Source: Algibacter amylolyticus (lineage in GTDB: Bacteria; Bacteroidota; Bacteroidia; Flavobacteriales; Flavobacteriaceae). From it: 64,000 bases of DNA. Where the stretch lies: NCBI RefSeq assembly GCF_014202225.1, contig NZ_JACHGE010000003.1:124001-188000 (forward strand), written 5' to 3'. The notes under the pieces were generated by a model. The model did not search any database. It was not told the origin of the DNA and worked only from the letters and a program-made list of their open reading frames with translations. The position numbers were made by a program, and so were the translations under genes. Positions 53,129 through 62,529 of the stretch are shown one piece after another (within the stretch, counting starts at the first letter, position 1; each line of letters starts with the position of its first letter).

Positions 53129-54421
53129 TTAATGATGATGACTGTAATATCTACATTTGCTATAGTATTTACAACTCCAGTGTCTGTAACATTTAGGCTC
53201 TGGTTTAACGTACTCACATAGCTCACCACCATTACTGCTAGCACCACTAATTACATTAAATACACCTTTTTCATATCCTGGTCCTATATTAACATCACAA
53301 TCGGTTGCTATTTTAGTGTAGTAACAGTTGTTAATGTATATATATATGTATTTACCAAAAGTGCCATCATGGTTAGCACCACTAATACTAATAGTTTCAC
53401 CTGGTTGTACACTTCTGTTACAGTAAATTCTTTTACCGTAGCAAGTGTTTTCATTTCTTTGTACAATGTCAATTTTCTTAGCACATCCCCAATCAAATTC
53501 TAATTCTAATTCAGTTACTTCTCCGTCACAATCACTACAAACGTCTTCTTTTTCAGGAACTTCTCTAGTAATTATAAGAGATTGAGATGTGGTAGAAGCA
53601 AGAACAATAGCGATTTGTTGTCCACATTGTGGAATAAAACCTTCTCCAGCTTCAGCAGCAGAAACTAATTCCAAACCTAAACTTTCGTTATATGTTTTAT
53701 CGTTATCCCATTGGTTTATAGGATCGCAAGACAGGTAATCACAATCATTTGTACAGTTGTTTCCTTCACCTTCAATAATTTGCCATATAGCCCATTGGAT
53801 ATGACCGAAAGTATAAGTTCCACCTAGTGGACTTTCAGTACCAATAATATCTTGGTTTAATAACCAGTTAATTTTATCAAAATCATGAGCGTTTTCAAAT
53901 AAAGGAACTCCAGCGCTTTGCTCTAAACCACTTAGGTCTTCGTAACTTGAATACACATCATATGTGTAAGTAGCAGGAATGCTTATAGTGCCTTCCAAAT
54001 CGGCACAATAACCATTGTTATCAAGACTTGCTAAGTCACCTTCAGCAATATCAATAGAAATAAAAGCTCCACCAGTATCGCTACAAGCAGCAAATTTAGT
54101 ATTCACGGTTACCGTTTCTGGTAAATTTAATTCAAATCCTTCGATATCTGGCTCACATGATGATGAACCTCCAGAATAAGACTTACTTGCTAGAGAGAAA
54201 GAAAGGTCTTGAGCTGGCATATCAGCTGTTAAATCATTGTTTAAAACAAATGTTTCGTCCTCTTCGCCATCAGAGACTAAGATTTCGTTTTCCATTTCTA
54301 ATTCGTTTAAAACCACTTCTTCTTCAGAAAGAGCAGAAGCGTCTTCTGTTACTGTCTCATTTTGACAGGAAGCAAATGCTACGAGCATCGCTAACAATAA
54401 AATTTTGGTAAGATTTTTCAT
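53129..54421 (-). CDS. Cys-rich surface lipoprotein with candidate thioester domain
   Basis: A 430-residue lipoprotein: the signal peptide ends AFASC (Cys19). An acidic linker (about 20-75) is followed by a domain at about 95-215. Its layout, GYCADLEG (Cys139), then FDKINWLLNQ, then YTFGHIQWAIWQI (Gln209), resembles thioester (TED/TQXA) adhesin domains, where that Cys and Gln form an internal thioester. About 17 further cysteines follow, many in the second half, and the C-terminus is an aromatic, Cys- and His-rich tail (RHWSCKYYSKCRYYSHHH). No sorting domain was seen. Surface exposure and thioester chemistry are inferred. Confidence 0.6.
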   Translation of the reverse strand: MKNLTKILLLAMLVAFASCQNETVTEDASALSEEEVVLNELEMENEILVSDGEEDETFVLNNDLTADMPAQDLSFSLASKSYSGGSSSCEPDIEGFELNLPETVTVNTKFAACSDTGGAFISIDIAEGDLASLDNNGYCADLEGTISIPATYTYDVYSSYEDLSGLEQSAGVPLFENAHDFDKINWLLNQDIIGTESPLGGTYTFGHIQWAIWQIIEGEGNNCTNDCDYLSCDPINQWDNDKTYNESLGLELVSAAEAGEGFIPQCGQQIAIVLASTTSQSLIITREVPEKEDVCSDCDGEVTELELEFDWGCAKKIDIVQRNENTCYGKRIYCNRSVQPGETISISGANHDGTFGKYIYIYINNCYYTKIATDCDVNIGPGYEKGVFNVISGASSNGGELCEYVKPEPKCYRHWSCKYYSKCRYYSHHH

Positions 54422-54689
54422 AATATAATATTAGTTTTTACAATTTACAGTTACAAAGATATCCTAAGGAGCAGATGTTCGCTGTTTTTTTAGATTAAAT
54501 ACCAAACTATTAGTTTTATGAATTTTTGCTTACATCTTGTCGGTTTTATTTACATTTCATAAGGTATTTTAACTTTAAATCATGAAGTTAAAAACAATTT
54601 TATTATGAATTTAACGTTTTACAGAGCTCTATTTGAAAATAAATTATTAAAAGCGAATTTTATATGAATTTATAATAAAGGAAGCGTTT

Positions 54690-55013
54690 TTACTTAAACA
54701 TGTCCATACCAGGAATATTGGGCATGCCATCCTTGGCTACAGCCGCCAATTCTGTCTCATTTATTTGAGTTGCTTTCTCAATGGCCTTATTTAAGGTTAT
54801 AACAAGATAGTCTTCCAATTGCTCTTTATCCTTAAGCAACTCATTATCAATTTCAATAGATTTTATTGTTCTATTGGCTGTTAAAGTTACTTTTAGCTTG
54901 TTGTCGTTACTCGCTTCATCAATTAAAACGGTATCTAAGCGCTTTTTTGTAGCTTCAACTTTTTTCTGGGTTTCTTTAAGTTTACCCATCATATTCATCA
55001 TATCTCCAAACAT
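54690..55013 (-). CDS. YbaB/EbfC family nucleoid-associated protein
   Basis: A 107-residue DNA-binding protein with the family pattern: Met-rich N-terminus ([16 protein letters not shown]), helix with [11 protein letters not shown], strands [15 protein letters not shown], and the helical end with the NKAIEKATQ region. A TAGCTTTG -7 box on the minus strand is at 55047-55040. Divergent from the S9 peptidase gene. Confidence 0.9.
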   Translation of the reverse strand: MFGDMMNMMGKLKETQKKVEATKKRLDTVLIDEASNDNKLKVTLTANRTIKSIEIDNELLKDKEQLEDYLVITLNKAIEKATQINETELAAVAKDGMPNIPGMDMFK

Positions 55014-55099
55014 AATTTTAAATATTAGTTATTTTAATACAAAGCTATTTAAATTTTCTATTTTTGGAAGCTTATATTTTATGAATTAATACGCTTTAA

Positions 55100-57160
55100 T
55101 TGAAAAACACAAATCAATATCCAGTAGCAAAGAAAATAGCCAAAGAATTAACAATTCATAACGACACACGTATTGATAATTATTATTGGCTTAATGATAA
55201 GGAGAACCTAGAAGTAATTGAGTATTTAAATGCGGAAAACGCTTTTACTAAGTCCGTGCTTAAGCATACTGAGGAATTTCAGAAGACTTTGTTTGAAGAA
55301 ATGAAAGGCCGAATTAAAGAGGATGATACATCTGTACCTTATAAATTAAATGGGTATTGGTATTTAACTAAATACGAGACAGGTAAGGATTACCCCATTT
55401 ATGTACGTAAAAGAGATACTTTAGATGCAGAGGAGGAGTTGCTTTTTGATTGTAATGGTATGGCAAAGGAGCACTCATATTTTAATTTAGGAGGTATTTC
55501 TATTAGTCCTGATAACAAATTAGCAGCTTTTTCTACCGATACTGTTAGCCGACGTCAATATACTATTCAAGTAAAAAACTTAATTACAGGTGAGATTTAT
55601 TCGGATAAAATAGTAAACACAACAGGTAGTGCTACTTGGGCGAATGATAATAAGACTTTGTTTTATGCCATGAAAGATGAAGTAACCTTGCGCTCTCATA
55701 AAATATATAAGCATAAACTAAACGCTGCAAACGATTCAGATGAAGTTGTATTTCATGAAAAAGATGAAACATTTAATACCTTTATATATAAGACAAAATC
55801 AAAAAAGTATTTAGTTATAGGGTCTTCAAGTACATTATCTTCTGAATATCGATTTTTAAACGCTGATACACCAGATGGCGATTTTAAAATTTTTCAAAAA
55901 CGCACAAAGGATTTAGAGTATAATATAGCCCACTATAATGAAAGTTTTTACATTATTTCTAATATTGATAATGCTACAAACTTCAAGATTTCTACGTGTA
56001 ATGAAACTAATACAGGCAAGGCGTTCTGGAAAGATGTTATTCCGCATAGAAAATCTGTGTTAATTGAGGATATAGAGATTTTTAAAGATTATTTAATCGT
56101 TAATGAGCGCGAAAACGGACTTAATAACATTAGGATAATTAGTTGGGATAAAAAGGAAGACTATTATTTACCGTTTAATTCAGAAACCTACACTACATAT
56201 ATAGGTAATAATCCCGATTTTGATAGTGATTTATTACGCTATGGATACAATGCCTTGGACACTCCAGGTTCTGTAATAGATTATAATTTAAAGACAAAGC
56301 AAAGTGAAGTAAAAAAAGAACAGGAAATACTTGGTGGCGCATTTAAAAAAGAAAACTATGAGTCTAAGCGCATTTGGGCAACAGCGTCTGATGGTGTAAA
56401 AATTCCTATATCGTTAGTATATAGAAAAGGCGTAAAGCTAGATGGTTCAAACCCTGTTTTACAATATGCCTATGGTTCTTATGGTTCAACCATCGACCCT
56501 TCATTTTCAAGCGTGCGATTAAGTTTGCTCGATCGTGGTTTTATTTATGCCATTTCACATATTAGAGGAGGAGAGTATTTAGGTCGCGAATGGTATGAAG
56601 ATGGAAAATTACTCAATAAAAGAAATACGTTTACAGATTTTATAGATTGTTCTAGGTGTCTAATTAAAAAAAAATATACATCTAACAAGCATTTATACGC
56701 TTACGGAGGATCGGCAGGTGGTTTGTTAATGGGAAGCATCATTAATATGAATCCCGAATTATATAATGGTATTTTGGCCGCTGTGCCTTTTGTAGATGTG
56801 GTTACAACAATGCTAGATGATTCTATTCCTTTAACAACAGGTGAGTATGATGAATGGGGTAACCCAAATCATCCAGAGTACTATAGTTACATGAAATCAT
56901 ATTCTCCTTATGATAATGTTGAAGCTAAAAACTATCCTAATATGCTTGTTACTACAGGTTTGCACGATTCGCAAGTACAGTATTGGGAACCAGCAAAATG
57001 GGTAGCGAAATTAAGAGAATTAAAAACAGATTCAAATAAATTATTGTTTCATATTGATATGGATTCTGGCCATGGAGGAGCCTCTGGGCGTTTTGAAAGT
57101 TTAAAGGAATTAGCCTTAGAGTATGCGTTTTTACTAGATTTAGAAGGAATTTGTGGTTAA
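55100..57160 (+). CDS. S9A family peptidase (oligopeptidase B-like), cytoplasmic form
   Basis: A 686-residue paralogue of the gene at 36905, starting with TTG (KNTNQYPVAKKIAKEL) and lacking any signal peptide. Shared blocks include KELTIHNDTRIDNYYWL, the nucleophile GGSAGGLLMGSIINM, TGLHDSQVQYWEPAKW (Asp), and IDMDSGHGGASGR (His). The substrate group is likely small basic peptides as in oligopeptidase B. A TATTTTTG -7 box is at 55059-55066. Confidence 0.93.
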   Translation: MKNTNQYPVAKKIAKELTIHNDTRIDNYYWLNDKENLEVIEYLNAENAFTKSVLKHTEEFQKTLFEEMKGRIKEDDTSVPYKLNGYWYLTKYETGKDYPIYVRKRDTLDAEEELLFDCNGMAKEHSYFNLGGISISPDNKLAAFSTDTVSRRQYTIQVKNLITGEIYSDKIVNTTGSATWANDNKTLFYAMKDEVTLRSHKIYKHKLNAANDSDEVVFHEKDETFNTFIYKTKSKKYLVIGSSSTLSSEYRFLNADTPDGDFKIFQKRTKDLEYNIAHYNESFYIISNIDNATNFKISTCNETNTGKAFWKDVIPHRKSVLIEDIEIFKDYLIVNERENGLNNIRIISWDKKEDYYLPFNSETYTTYIGNNPDFDSDLLRYGYNALDTPGSVIDYNLKTKQSEVKKEQEILGGAFKKENYESKRIWATASDGVKIPISLVYRKGVKLDGSNPVLQYAYGSYGSTIDPSFSSVRLSLLDRGFIYAISHIRGGEYLGREWYEDGKLLNKRNTFTDFIDCSRCLIKKKYTSNKHLYAYGGSAGGLLMGSIINMNPELYNGILAAVPFVDVVTTMLDDSIPLTTGEYDEWGNPNHPEYYSYMKSYSPYDNVEAKNYPNMLVTTGLHDSQVQYWEPAKWVAKLRELKTDSNKLLFHIDMDSGHGGASGRFESLKELALEYAFLLDLEGICG

Positions 57161-57183
57161 TAAAAAAAAAAGTTTTATTTTTG
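57151..57183 (+). promoter_or_regulatory. Promoter for PLP synthase gene
   Basis: TTG at 57151-57153, inside the end of the peptidase gene, a 22-base spacer, and TATTTTTG at 57176-57183 fit the consensus. The leader would be about 45 bases. Confidence 0.55.
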
Positions 57184-57234
57184 TCCGGTTTAAATTATGA
57201 TTAATTGCATAATTATGATTTATAAAAAGCTTAT

Positions 57235-58275
57235 ATGAAAAACAGAAATCAAGTATTTGATAATGTATTAGATTTGGTAGGCAATACTCCGCTTGTTAAA
57301 CTAAATAGAATAGCTTCGAAGTTTAAAGGTAACTTTTACGCAAAAGTTGAATCTTTTAACCCAGGACACTCATCTAAAGACAGAATAGCACTTTATATTA
57401 TAGAAGAAGCCGAAAGAAAAGGAATTTTATCTCCAGGCGATACCATTATAGAAACTACCTCTGGTAATACTGGATTTAGTATTGCAATGGTAAGTATCAT
57501 AAAAGGGTATGATTGTGTTTTGGCAGTAAGTTCTAAGTCCTCGCCAGACAAAATAGATATGCTAAAAACAATGGGAGCAAAGGTTTATGTTTGTCCAGCT
57601 CACGTTAGTGCAGACGACCCAAGATCCTATTACGAAGTAGCTAAGCGTTTACATAGTGAGATTAAAGGTTCGGTTTATATTAACCAATACTTTAATCAAT
57701 TAAATATTGATGCGCATTATAGATCTACAGGTCCAGAAATTTGGAATCAAACCGAAGGTAAAATAACGCATTTAGTAGCGTGTAGTGGAACAGGTGGTAC
57801 TATTTCTGGTACAGGAAAGTATTTAAAAGAACAAAACCCAGATATAAAAATTATTGGAGTTGATGCTTTTGGTTCTGTTTTAAAGAAATATCACGAAACT
57901 AGAGAGTTCGACGAAAAAGAAATATATCCATATAGAATTGAGGGGTTAGGGAAAAACTTAATTCCTTCTGCCACAGATTTTGATGTTATAGATGAATTTA
58001 TTAAAGTAACAGATGAGGATAGTGCCCATACAGCAAGGTTAATTGCTAAAAAAGAAGGTATGTTTGTAGGATATACTTCTGGAGCAGCTACCCAGGCATT
58101 ACTTCAACTTGGCGACGACGGATTGTTTAAAAAAGATGATTATGTAGTTGTTATTTATCCAGATCATGGCGCTCGTTACATGAGTAAAGTGTATAGTGAT
58201 AAATGGATGAGCGATCAAGGTTTCTTTGATAGCGTAAACGAGGCGGCTGCAGAAAATATACAATACATTAAATAA
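57235..58275 (+). CDS. PLP-dependent cysteine synthase/cystathionine beta-synthase family enzyme
   Basis: A fold-type II PLP enzyme of 346 aa. The PLP lysine lies in [12 protein letters not shown], which has Ser-Ser where O-acetylserine sulfhydrylases usually have Ser-Val. The substrate loop is [15 protein letters not shown], and the phosphate loop is [15 protein letters not shown]. Without a C-terminal CBS domain it is likely a cysteine synthase-type enzyme, but the exact substrate pair is not decided by sequence. It has its own promoter and terminator. Confidence 0.85.
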   Translation: MKNRNQVFDNVLDLVGNTPLVKLNRIASKFKGNFYAKVESFNPGHSSKDRIALYIIEEAERKGILSPGDTIIETTSGNTGFSIAMVSIIKGYDCVLAVSSKSSPDKIDMLKTMGAKVYVCPAHVSADDPRSYYEVAKRLHSEIKGSVYINQYFNQLNIDAHYRSTGPEIWNQTEGKITHLVACSGTGGTISGTGKYLKEQNPDIKIIGVDAFGSVLKKYHETREFDEKEIYPYRIEGLGKNLIPSATDFDVIDEFIKVTDEDSAHTARLIAKKEGMFVGYTSGAATQALLQLGDDGLFKKDDYVVVIYPDHGARYMSKVYSDKWMSDQGFFDSVNEAAAENIQYIK

Positions 58276-58295
58276 TAGAATTATTAGGATATAAA

Positions 58296-58339
58296 AAGAG
58301 GTAATATTTTGCTAAAATGGTAAAATGTTACCTTTTTTT
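58296..58339 (+). terminator. Intrinsic terminator after cysteine-synthase-like gene
   Basis: AGGTAATATTTT pairs, with one G-T wobble, with AAAATGTTACCT, followed by TTTTTTT. Confidence 0.75.
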
Positions 58340-58520
58340 GGTTTTGTTAATAATTGAGCCTTAAAAATTATGCTCAAACCATATAAATATTTAATTTTGC
58401 AGTTACTAACTAAATACTAAAAGCTTCTTTAATTTTAAGCATATCTTGTTTAATTCTCTTTAAAAGCGATTAACTAGTTGTAGTTATGTCTTAATTTTAA
58501 TAGCAATACGATTATAATAA

Positions 58521-59780
58521 ATGAAAGATTTATTCGAAAAAATTTACAAAGACAAAGGGCCATTAGGTAAATGGGCGTCACAAGCAGAAGGTTACTTTGT
58601 ATTTCCTAAGTTAGAAGGAGCAATTTCTAACCGTATGAAATTTCAAGGAAAAGATGTTATTACCTGGAGTATCAATGATTATCTAGGTTTAGCAAATCAT
58701 CCTGAAGTACGTAAGGTTGATGCTGAAGCAGCTGCTGAATATGGTTCTGCTTATCCAATGGGAGCTAGAATGATGTCTGGTCACACAGATTTACATGAAA
58801 AACTTCAAAATGAATTAGCATCATTTGTTAGCAAAGAAGCTGCTTATCTTTTAAATTTTGGTTATCAAGGTATGGTTTCTACTATAGACGCATTGGTAGC
58901 TAAAGATGATATTATTGTTTATGATGTTGATGCGCACGCATGTATTATTGATGGTGTTCGTTTACATATGGGAAAACGTTTTACCTATAAGCACAACGAT
59001 ATTGTTAGTTTAGAAAAGAATTTAGAGCGTGCTACTAAAATGGCCGAACAAACAGGTGGAGGGATTCTTGTAATTTCTGAAGGTGTTTTTGGAATGCGTG
59101 GTGAGCAAGGGCGCTTAAAAGAAATTGTAGCACTTAAAAAGAAATTTAATTTCAGATTATTTGTTGATGATGCTCATGGTTTCGGAACTTTAGGAGCAAC
59201 AGGAGCAGGTGCAGGTGAAGAGCAAGGTGTTCAAGATGATATTGATGTTTATTTTGCAACTTTTGCTAAGTCTTTAGCAAGTACAGGAGCTTTTATTGCG
59301 GGAGATCAAGAAATAATTGATTACTTAAAATATAATTTACGTTCTCAAATGTTTGCAAAATCTTTGCAAATGCAATTGGTGGTTGGTGCACTTAAGCGTT
59401 TAGAAATGCTTAAAACTATGCCTGAGTTGAAAAATAAATTATGGGAGAATGTTAATGCATTACAATCTGGTTTAAAAGAGCGTGGTTTCGATATCGGTAC
59501 AACTCAAAGTTGTGTAACGCCAGTATACTTAAAGGGAAGTATTCCTGAGGCTATGGCTTTAGTAAGAGACTTGCGTGAGAATTACGGAATATTCTGTTCT
59601 ATAGTAGTTTACCCTGTTATACCTAAAGGGTTAATTCTACTTAGATTGATACCTACAGCAACACATACTTTAGAAGATGTTTCCGAAACTCTAGATGCTT
59701 TTGATGCAATTAGGGACCGATTAGAAAACGGAACATACAAGCGTTTATCTGCAGCTTTAATAGCTGCTATGGGCGAGTAG
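58521..59780 (+). CDS. Alpha-oxoamine synthase, probable serine palmitoyltransferase
   Basis: A PLP-dependent acyl-CoA-condensing enzyme of 419 aa. Motifs are WSINDYLGLANHPEV, MGARMMSGHTDLHEKLQ, DAHACIIDGVRL, SEGVFGMRGEQGRL, VDDAHGFGTLG (PLP Asp and His), and the lysine loop FATFAKSLASTGAF. 2-amino-3-ketobutyrate CoA ligase and 8-amino-7-oxononanoate synthase share this fold, but the N-terminus and the neighbour GNAT favour serine palmitoyltransferase, which starts sphingolipid synthesis in Bacteroidota. A TAATTTTG -7 box is at 58392-58399. Confidence 0.8.
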   Translation: MKDLFEKIYKDKGPLGKWASQAEGYFVFPKLEGAISNRMKFQGKDVITWSINDYLGLANHPEVRKVDAEAAAEYGSAYPMGARMMSGHTDLHEKLQNELASFVSKEAAYLLNFGYQGMVSTIDALVAKDDIIVYDVDAHACIIDGVRLHMGKRFTYKHNDIVSLEKNLERATKMAEQTGGGILVISEGVFGMRGEQGRLKEIVALKKKFNFRLFVDDAHGFGTLGATGAGAGEEQGVQDDIDVYFATFAKSLASTGAFIAGDQEIIDYLKYNLRSQMFAKSLQMQLVVGALKRLEMLKTMPELKNKLWENVNALQSGLKERGFDIGTTQSCVTPVYLKGSIPEAMALVRDLRENYGIFCSIVVYPVIPKGLILLRLIPTATHTLEDVSETLDAFDAIRDRLENGTYKRLSAALIAAMGE

Positions 59781-59798
59781 ATTATCACATATATTTAT

Positions 59799-59836
59799 AA
59801 AAAAAATCCGATTCAAAATTGAATCGGATTTTTTTT
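59799..59836. terminator. Bidirectional terminator between SPT-like and GNAT genes
   Basis: AATCCGATTC and GAATCGGATT form a 10-bp stem with A and T tracts on both sides, suited to the two convergent genes. Confidence 0.9.
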
Positions 59837-60956
59837 ATGCAAGATTTTTTCTGAATGTTTTTCGTCGTTTATAAACTTCTGGCGAAAAGTGCTTCCATAT
59901 TTTATGAATGGCTTCGTTATCTTCTAACTCCGGAGTTCTGTAGCAAGTTTCTATGCCTTTAGCTTTAAAGGTTTCGTAGTATTCATTAAATATTACAGCA
60001 TGAACCCCTTTGTTTTGGTAGTCTGGATGAATGCCTATTAAATAAAATATAACGTCTTTACTATTCTTTTTTGCATTTAATATATGTCTAAATCCAAATG
60101 GAAATAATTTACCATTCATTTTCTGTAAAGCTTTAGCGAAAGCGGGCATAACAATAGCGAAACCAATCATTTTATCATCTTTATCTACAACAAATTTGAT
60201 GTATTCAGGATTTATAAAACTTATAAATTTCTTTTTAAAATAGGCTTTTTGTACCTCATTAATAGCAACAAAAGAAGACAGGGATGCGTAGCTTTCATTA
60301 AATAAATCGAACATTTTATCTGCATAGGGCATAACCTCTTCTGTAGTTGTTAATTTTAAAGCTTTAAGTTGATAGCGTCTTTTAATAAGTTCTTGTGCTT
60401 TTTTGAAAAACTCGGGCTTCACATTTTCAAAAGGAAATTTACTTTCAGAATATGATTTTTCAACCTCGTAACCAGCATCCCTATAATGTTTAGCATAGTA
60501 GGCATGGTTGTACCACGTTACCATTGGTGCTATAGAATCGAAACCTTCTGTCATTACACCAACTTTATCTAAATTAGAAAATCCTACAGGACCTTCTGTA
60601 TATTCCAAGTTATAAGTTTTTCCAATTTTTTCTACTTCATTTAATAGTGTTTTAGATACGTCTTGATCATCAATAAAATCAAACCATCCAAAACGCATTT
60701 TTTTTATTTTCTGCTCTTTAATTTCTAACCAGTTTACTATAGCAGCTATTCTACCTACTATAACACCGTTTTTGTATGCTAAAAACAGTTGTGCTTCTGC
60801 ATCATCAAAAACAGGGTTTTCTTTTTTACTAAAGGTTTTTATTTCTTGGCTAATAATAGGAGGAACCCAGAATTCTGAGTCTTTATAGAGTTTAAAAGGA
60901 AACTTTACAAAAGCTTTTAGTTCCTTTTTATTTTTTACTTCTTTAAGTGTTATCAT
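59835..60956 (-). CDS. GNAT-fold acyltransferase beside SPT (candidate ceramide synthase)
   Basis: A 373-residue protein with an N-terminal GNAT-like part (LFLAYKNGVIVGRIAAIVNW, TLLNEVEKIGK, GPVGFSNLDKVGVM) and a second acyltransferase-like part (FVVDKDDKMIGFAIVMP, YLIGIHPDYQNKGVHAVIFN). Databases often label it only as a GNAT or hypothetical protein. It is convergent with the serine palmitoyltransferase-like gene; bacterial ceramide synthases are thought to be GNAT-like, so it is a candidate, not a proven, N-acyltransferase of sphingolipid synthesis. Confidence 0.65.
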   Translation of the reverse strand: MITLKEVKNKKELKAFVKFPFKLYKDSEFWVPPIISQEIKTFSKKENPVFDDAEAQLFLAYKNGVIVGRIAAIVNWLEIKEQKIKKMRFGWFDFIDDQDVSKTLLNEVEKIGKTYNLEYTEGPVGFSNLDKVGVMTEGFDSIAPMVTWYNHAYYAKHYRDAGYEVEKSYSESKFPFENVKPEFFKKAQELIKRRYQLKALKLTTTEEVMPYADKMFDLFNESYASLSSFVAINEVQKAYFKKKFISFINPEYIKFVVDKDDKMIGFAIVMPAFAKALQKMNGKLFPFGFRHILNAKKNSKDVIFYLIGIHPDYQNKGVHAVIFNEYYETFKAKGIETCYRTPELEDNEAIHKIWKHFSPEVYKRRKTFRKNLA

Positions 60957-60982
60957 ATATTTTGGTTAGCAATTAATGAGGT

Positions 60983-62002
60983 TTAATCATCAAAATCTAC
61001 GTCTTTCTTTTTGCGTTTATTAATTTTTTCAGGATTATCTGCTTCTTTATTCTTTTTCTTCTTTTTTCCTTTAGCTTCTGGTAATTGAAATCCGCCTTGA
61101 TCATCAGCAGACGTGCCGTTGTCAATCTCTTTATCCTTATGGAAATCCAAGCGGTAAGACGCTCCAAAATTAACACCAAATACCGATGGTGTGTCTTTAG
61201 TGTTAAAGGTTGCGGCGGTGTCTAATTGAAAGTTTTTAGATAATAAATAGGCGCCACCAAATCTAAAAAGATTGTCTGCATAAAAATCACTATGTATACC
61301 TTGTGTTTCACCAAAAACAACCCATTTAGGACTAAAGGAGTGTGTTAAAGTTAAAATATATTGAAAATCAGATTGTTCTGTTCCAATTCTGTCTTTTATT
61401 AAATTCATTACAAACACCCATCCTCCAGAAAAATTGTTTTGCGTAGCAATCATTACCTTAGGGCTAAACCCTTCAATACCAGAATAGGTGTAAGGATTAG
61501 GTTTTGTGTCGTAATTTGCTCCTAAGTATACAGATACTGCAGGAATTAAAGTTTTCCATTTAAATTGTCTATTAGCTTTCCAACTGTAAAGGTTAGGTTT
61601 ATCCTCTTCAGCGTTCTTATAAGGGTCGTATACAAGGTATTTAGCGCCTATAGCCAAAAATTTAAAATTACCTCGATCTTCATCAGAAGAAAAATTGGAA
61701 GCAAATGTTTTTGTGTCATTTTGGTAGGTACCTTCAATATTTAATTCTAATTCTTCAAATAATAGTCCGTATCGTGCGGCAAAATCAACTCCAAAACCAG
61801 AAACTTCATAGGCTGCTGCCGGTGTTCTTTCTTCCTTAACACTATAAGGTCCTATTTCTAATTGTGCCACATTGGTACCTACAGAAAAAGCACTTCTAGA
61901 TACTCCAGGTCTATTAGAATTAATTACATCTGTATATTGACAAAATGCCTGAGTAGTTACTAAGCATAGCAGGAAAAATAATTTAGATTTTATTGGGGTC
62001 AT
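60983..62002 (-). CDS. Outer-membrane beta-barrel protein (transporter-like)
   Basis: A signal peptide (ending QAFCQ, about residue 22) is followed by INSNRPGVSRSAFSVGTN, a pattern typical of the MetA-pathway/PF13557 barrel family, and amphipathic strands through about residue 285. The C-terminus is odd: after the barrel come about 45 polar residues with KKKKK and KRKKK clusters ending VDFDD, likely exposed or disordered. The partner and substrate are unknown. Its gene is followed by the GNAT gene after 26 bases, so co-transcription is possible. Confidence 0.75.
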   Translation of the reverse strand: MTPIKSKLFFLLCLVTTQAFCQYTDVINSNRPGVSRSAFSVGTNVAQLEIGPYSVKEERTPAAAYEVSGFGVDFAARYGLLFEELELNIEGTYQNDTKTFASNFSSDEDRGNFKFLAIGAKYLVYDPYKNAEEDKPNLYSWKANRQFKWKTLIPAVSVYLGANYDTKPNPYTYSGIEGFSPKVMIATQNNFSGGWVFVMNLIKDRIGTEQSDFQYILTLTHSFSPKWVVFGETQGIHSDFYADNLFRFGGAYLLSKNFQLDTAATFNTKDTPSVFGVNFGASYRLDFHKDKEIDNGTSADDQGGFQLPEAKGKKKKKNKEADNPEKINKRKKKDVDFDD

Positions 62003-62145
62003 AATACTAAGGTTTAATTTTTTCTTTAATAAAATGTATTAAAGGTTGTCAAATATAGATATTTTATGCTTTTTTTATCATTCTTGAGCCTTTTTTAAAC
62101 GGATAGAATTGTATTTTTGTTAAATTAAATCATAAAAGTAAAAAA

Positions 62146-62409
62146 ATGGGTTTATTAAAAACCATTCTTATAATAGCCTTAGTATATTACGGAATTAAAA
62201 TTCTTTCTAGGATTTTCGCGCCTTTACTGCTTAAATTCGCTGCTAAAAAAGCCGAAGAACGTTTTGGAGGTCAGTTTGGTCAATTTCAAAAAAGACAAAA
62301 TCAACAGTCTCAAAAAAAGGAAGGCGAAATAACTATTGATAAAATCCCGGAAACAAAAACTTCAAACAAAAATGTTGGAGAATATGTGGATTATGAGGAA
62401 ATAGAGTAG
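62146..62409 (+). CDS. DUF4834 family membrane protein
   Basis: An 87-residue protein with one N-terminal span (LLKTILIIALVYYGIKIL), an amphipathic stretch (RIFAPLLLKFAAKKAEERFG), and a polar tail with KNVGEYVDYEEIE. This layout matches DUF4834, found in Bacteroidota beside YfhO genes as here. Function unknown. Confidence 0.8.
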   Translation: MGLLKTILIIALVYYGIKILSRIFAPLLLKFAAKKAEERFGGQFGQFQKRQNQQSQKKEGEITIDKIPETKTSNKNVGEYVDYEEIE

Positions 62410-62529
62410 TGCTCTCTTTTTAATTGTTTCGCTTACTAGGAATTATGCCCTTAAAGTTTAGTAATCTCATTATACTTAATTCTGAAAAATTATAACTATT
62501 TTTCAGAATCATTTTCTTAAATACGATTC

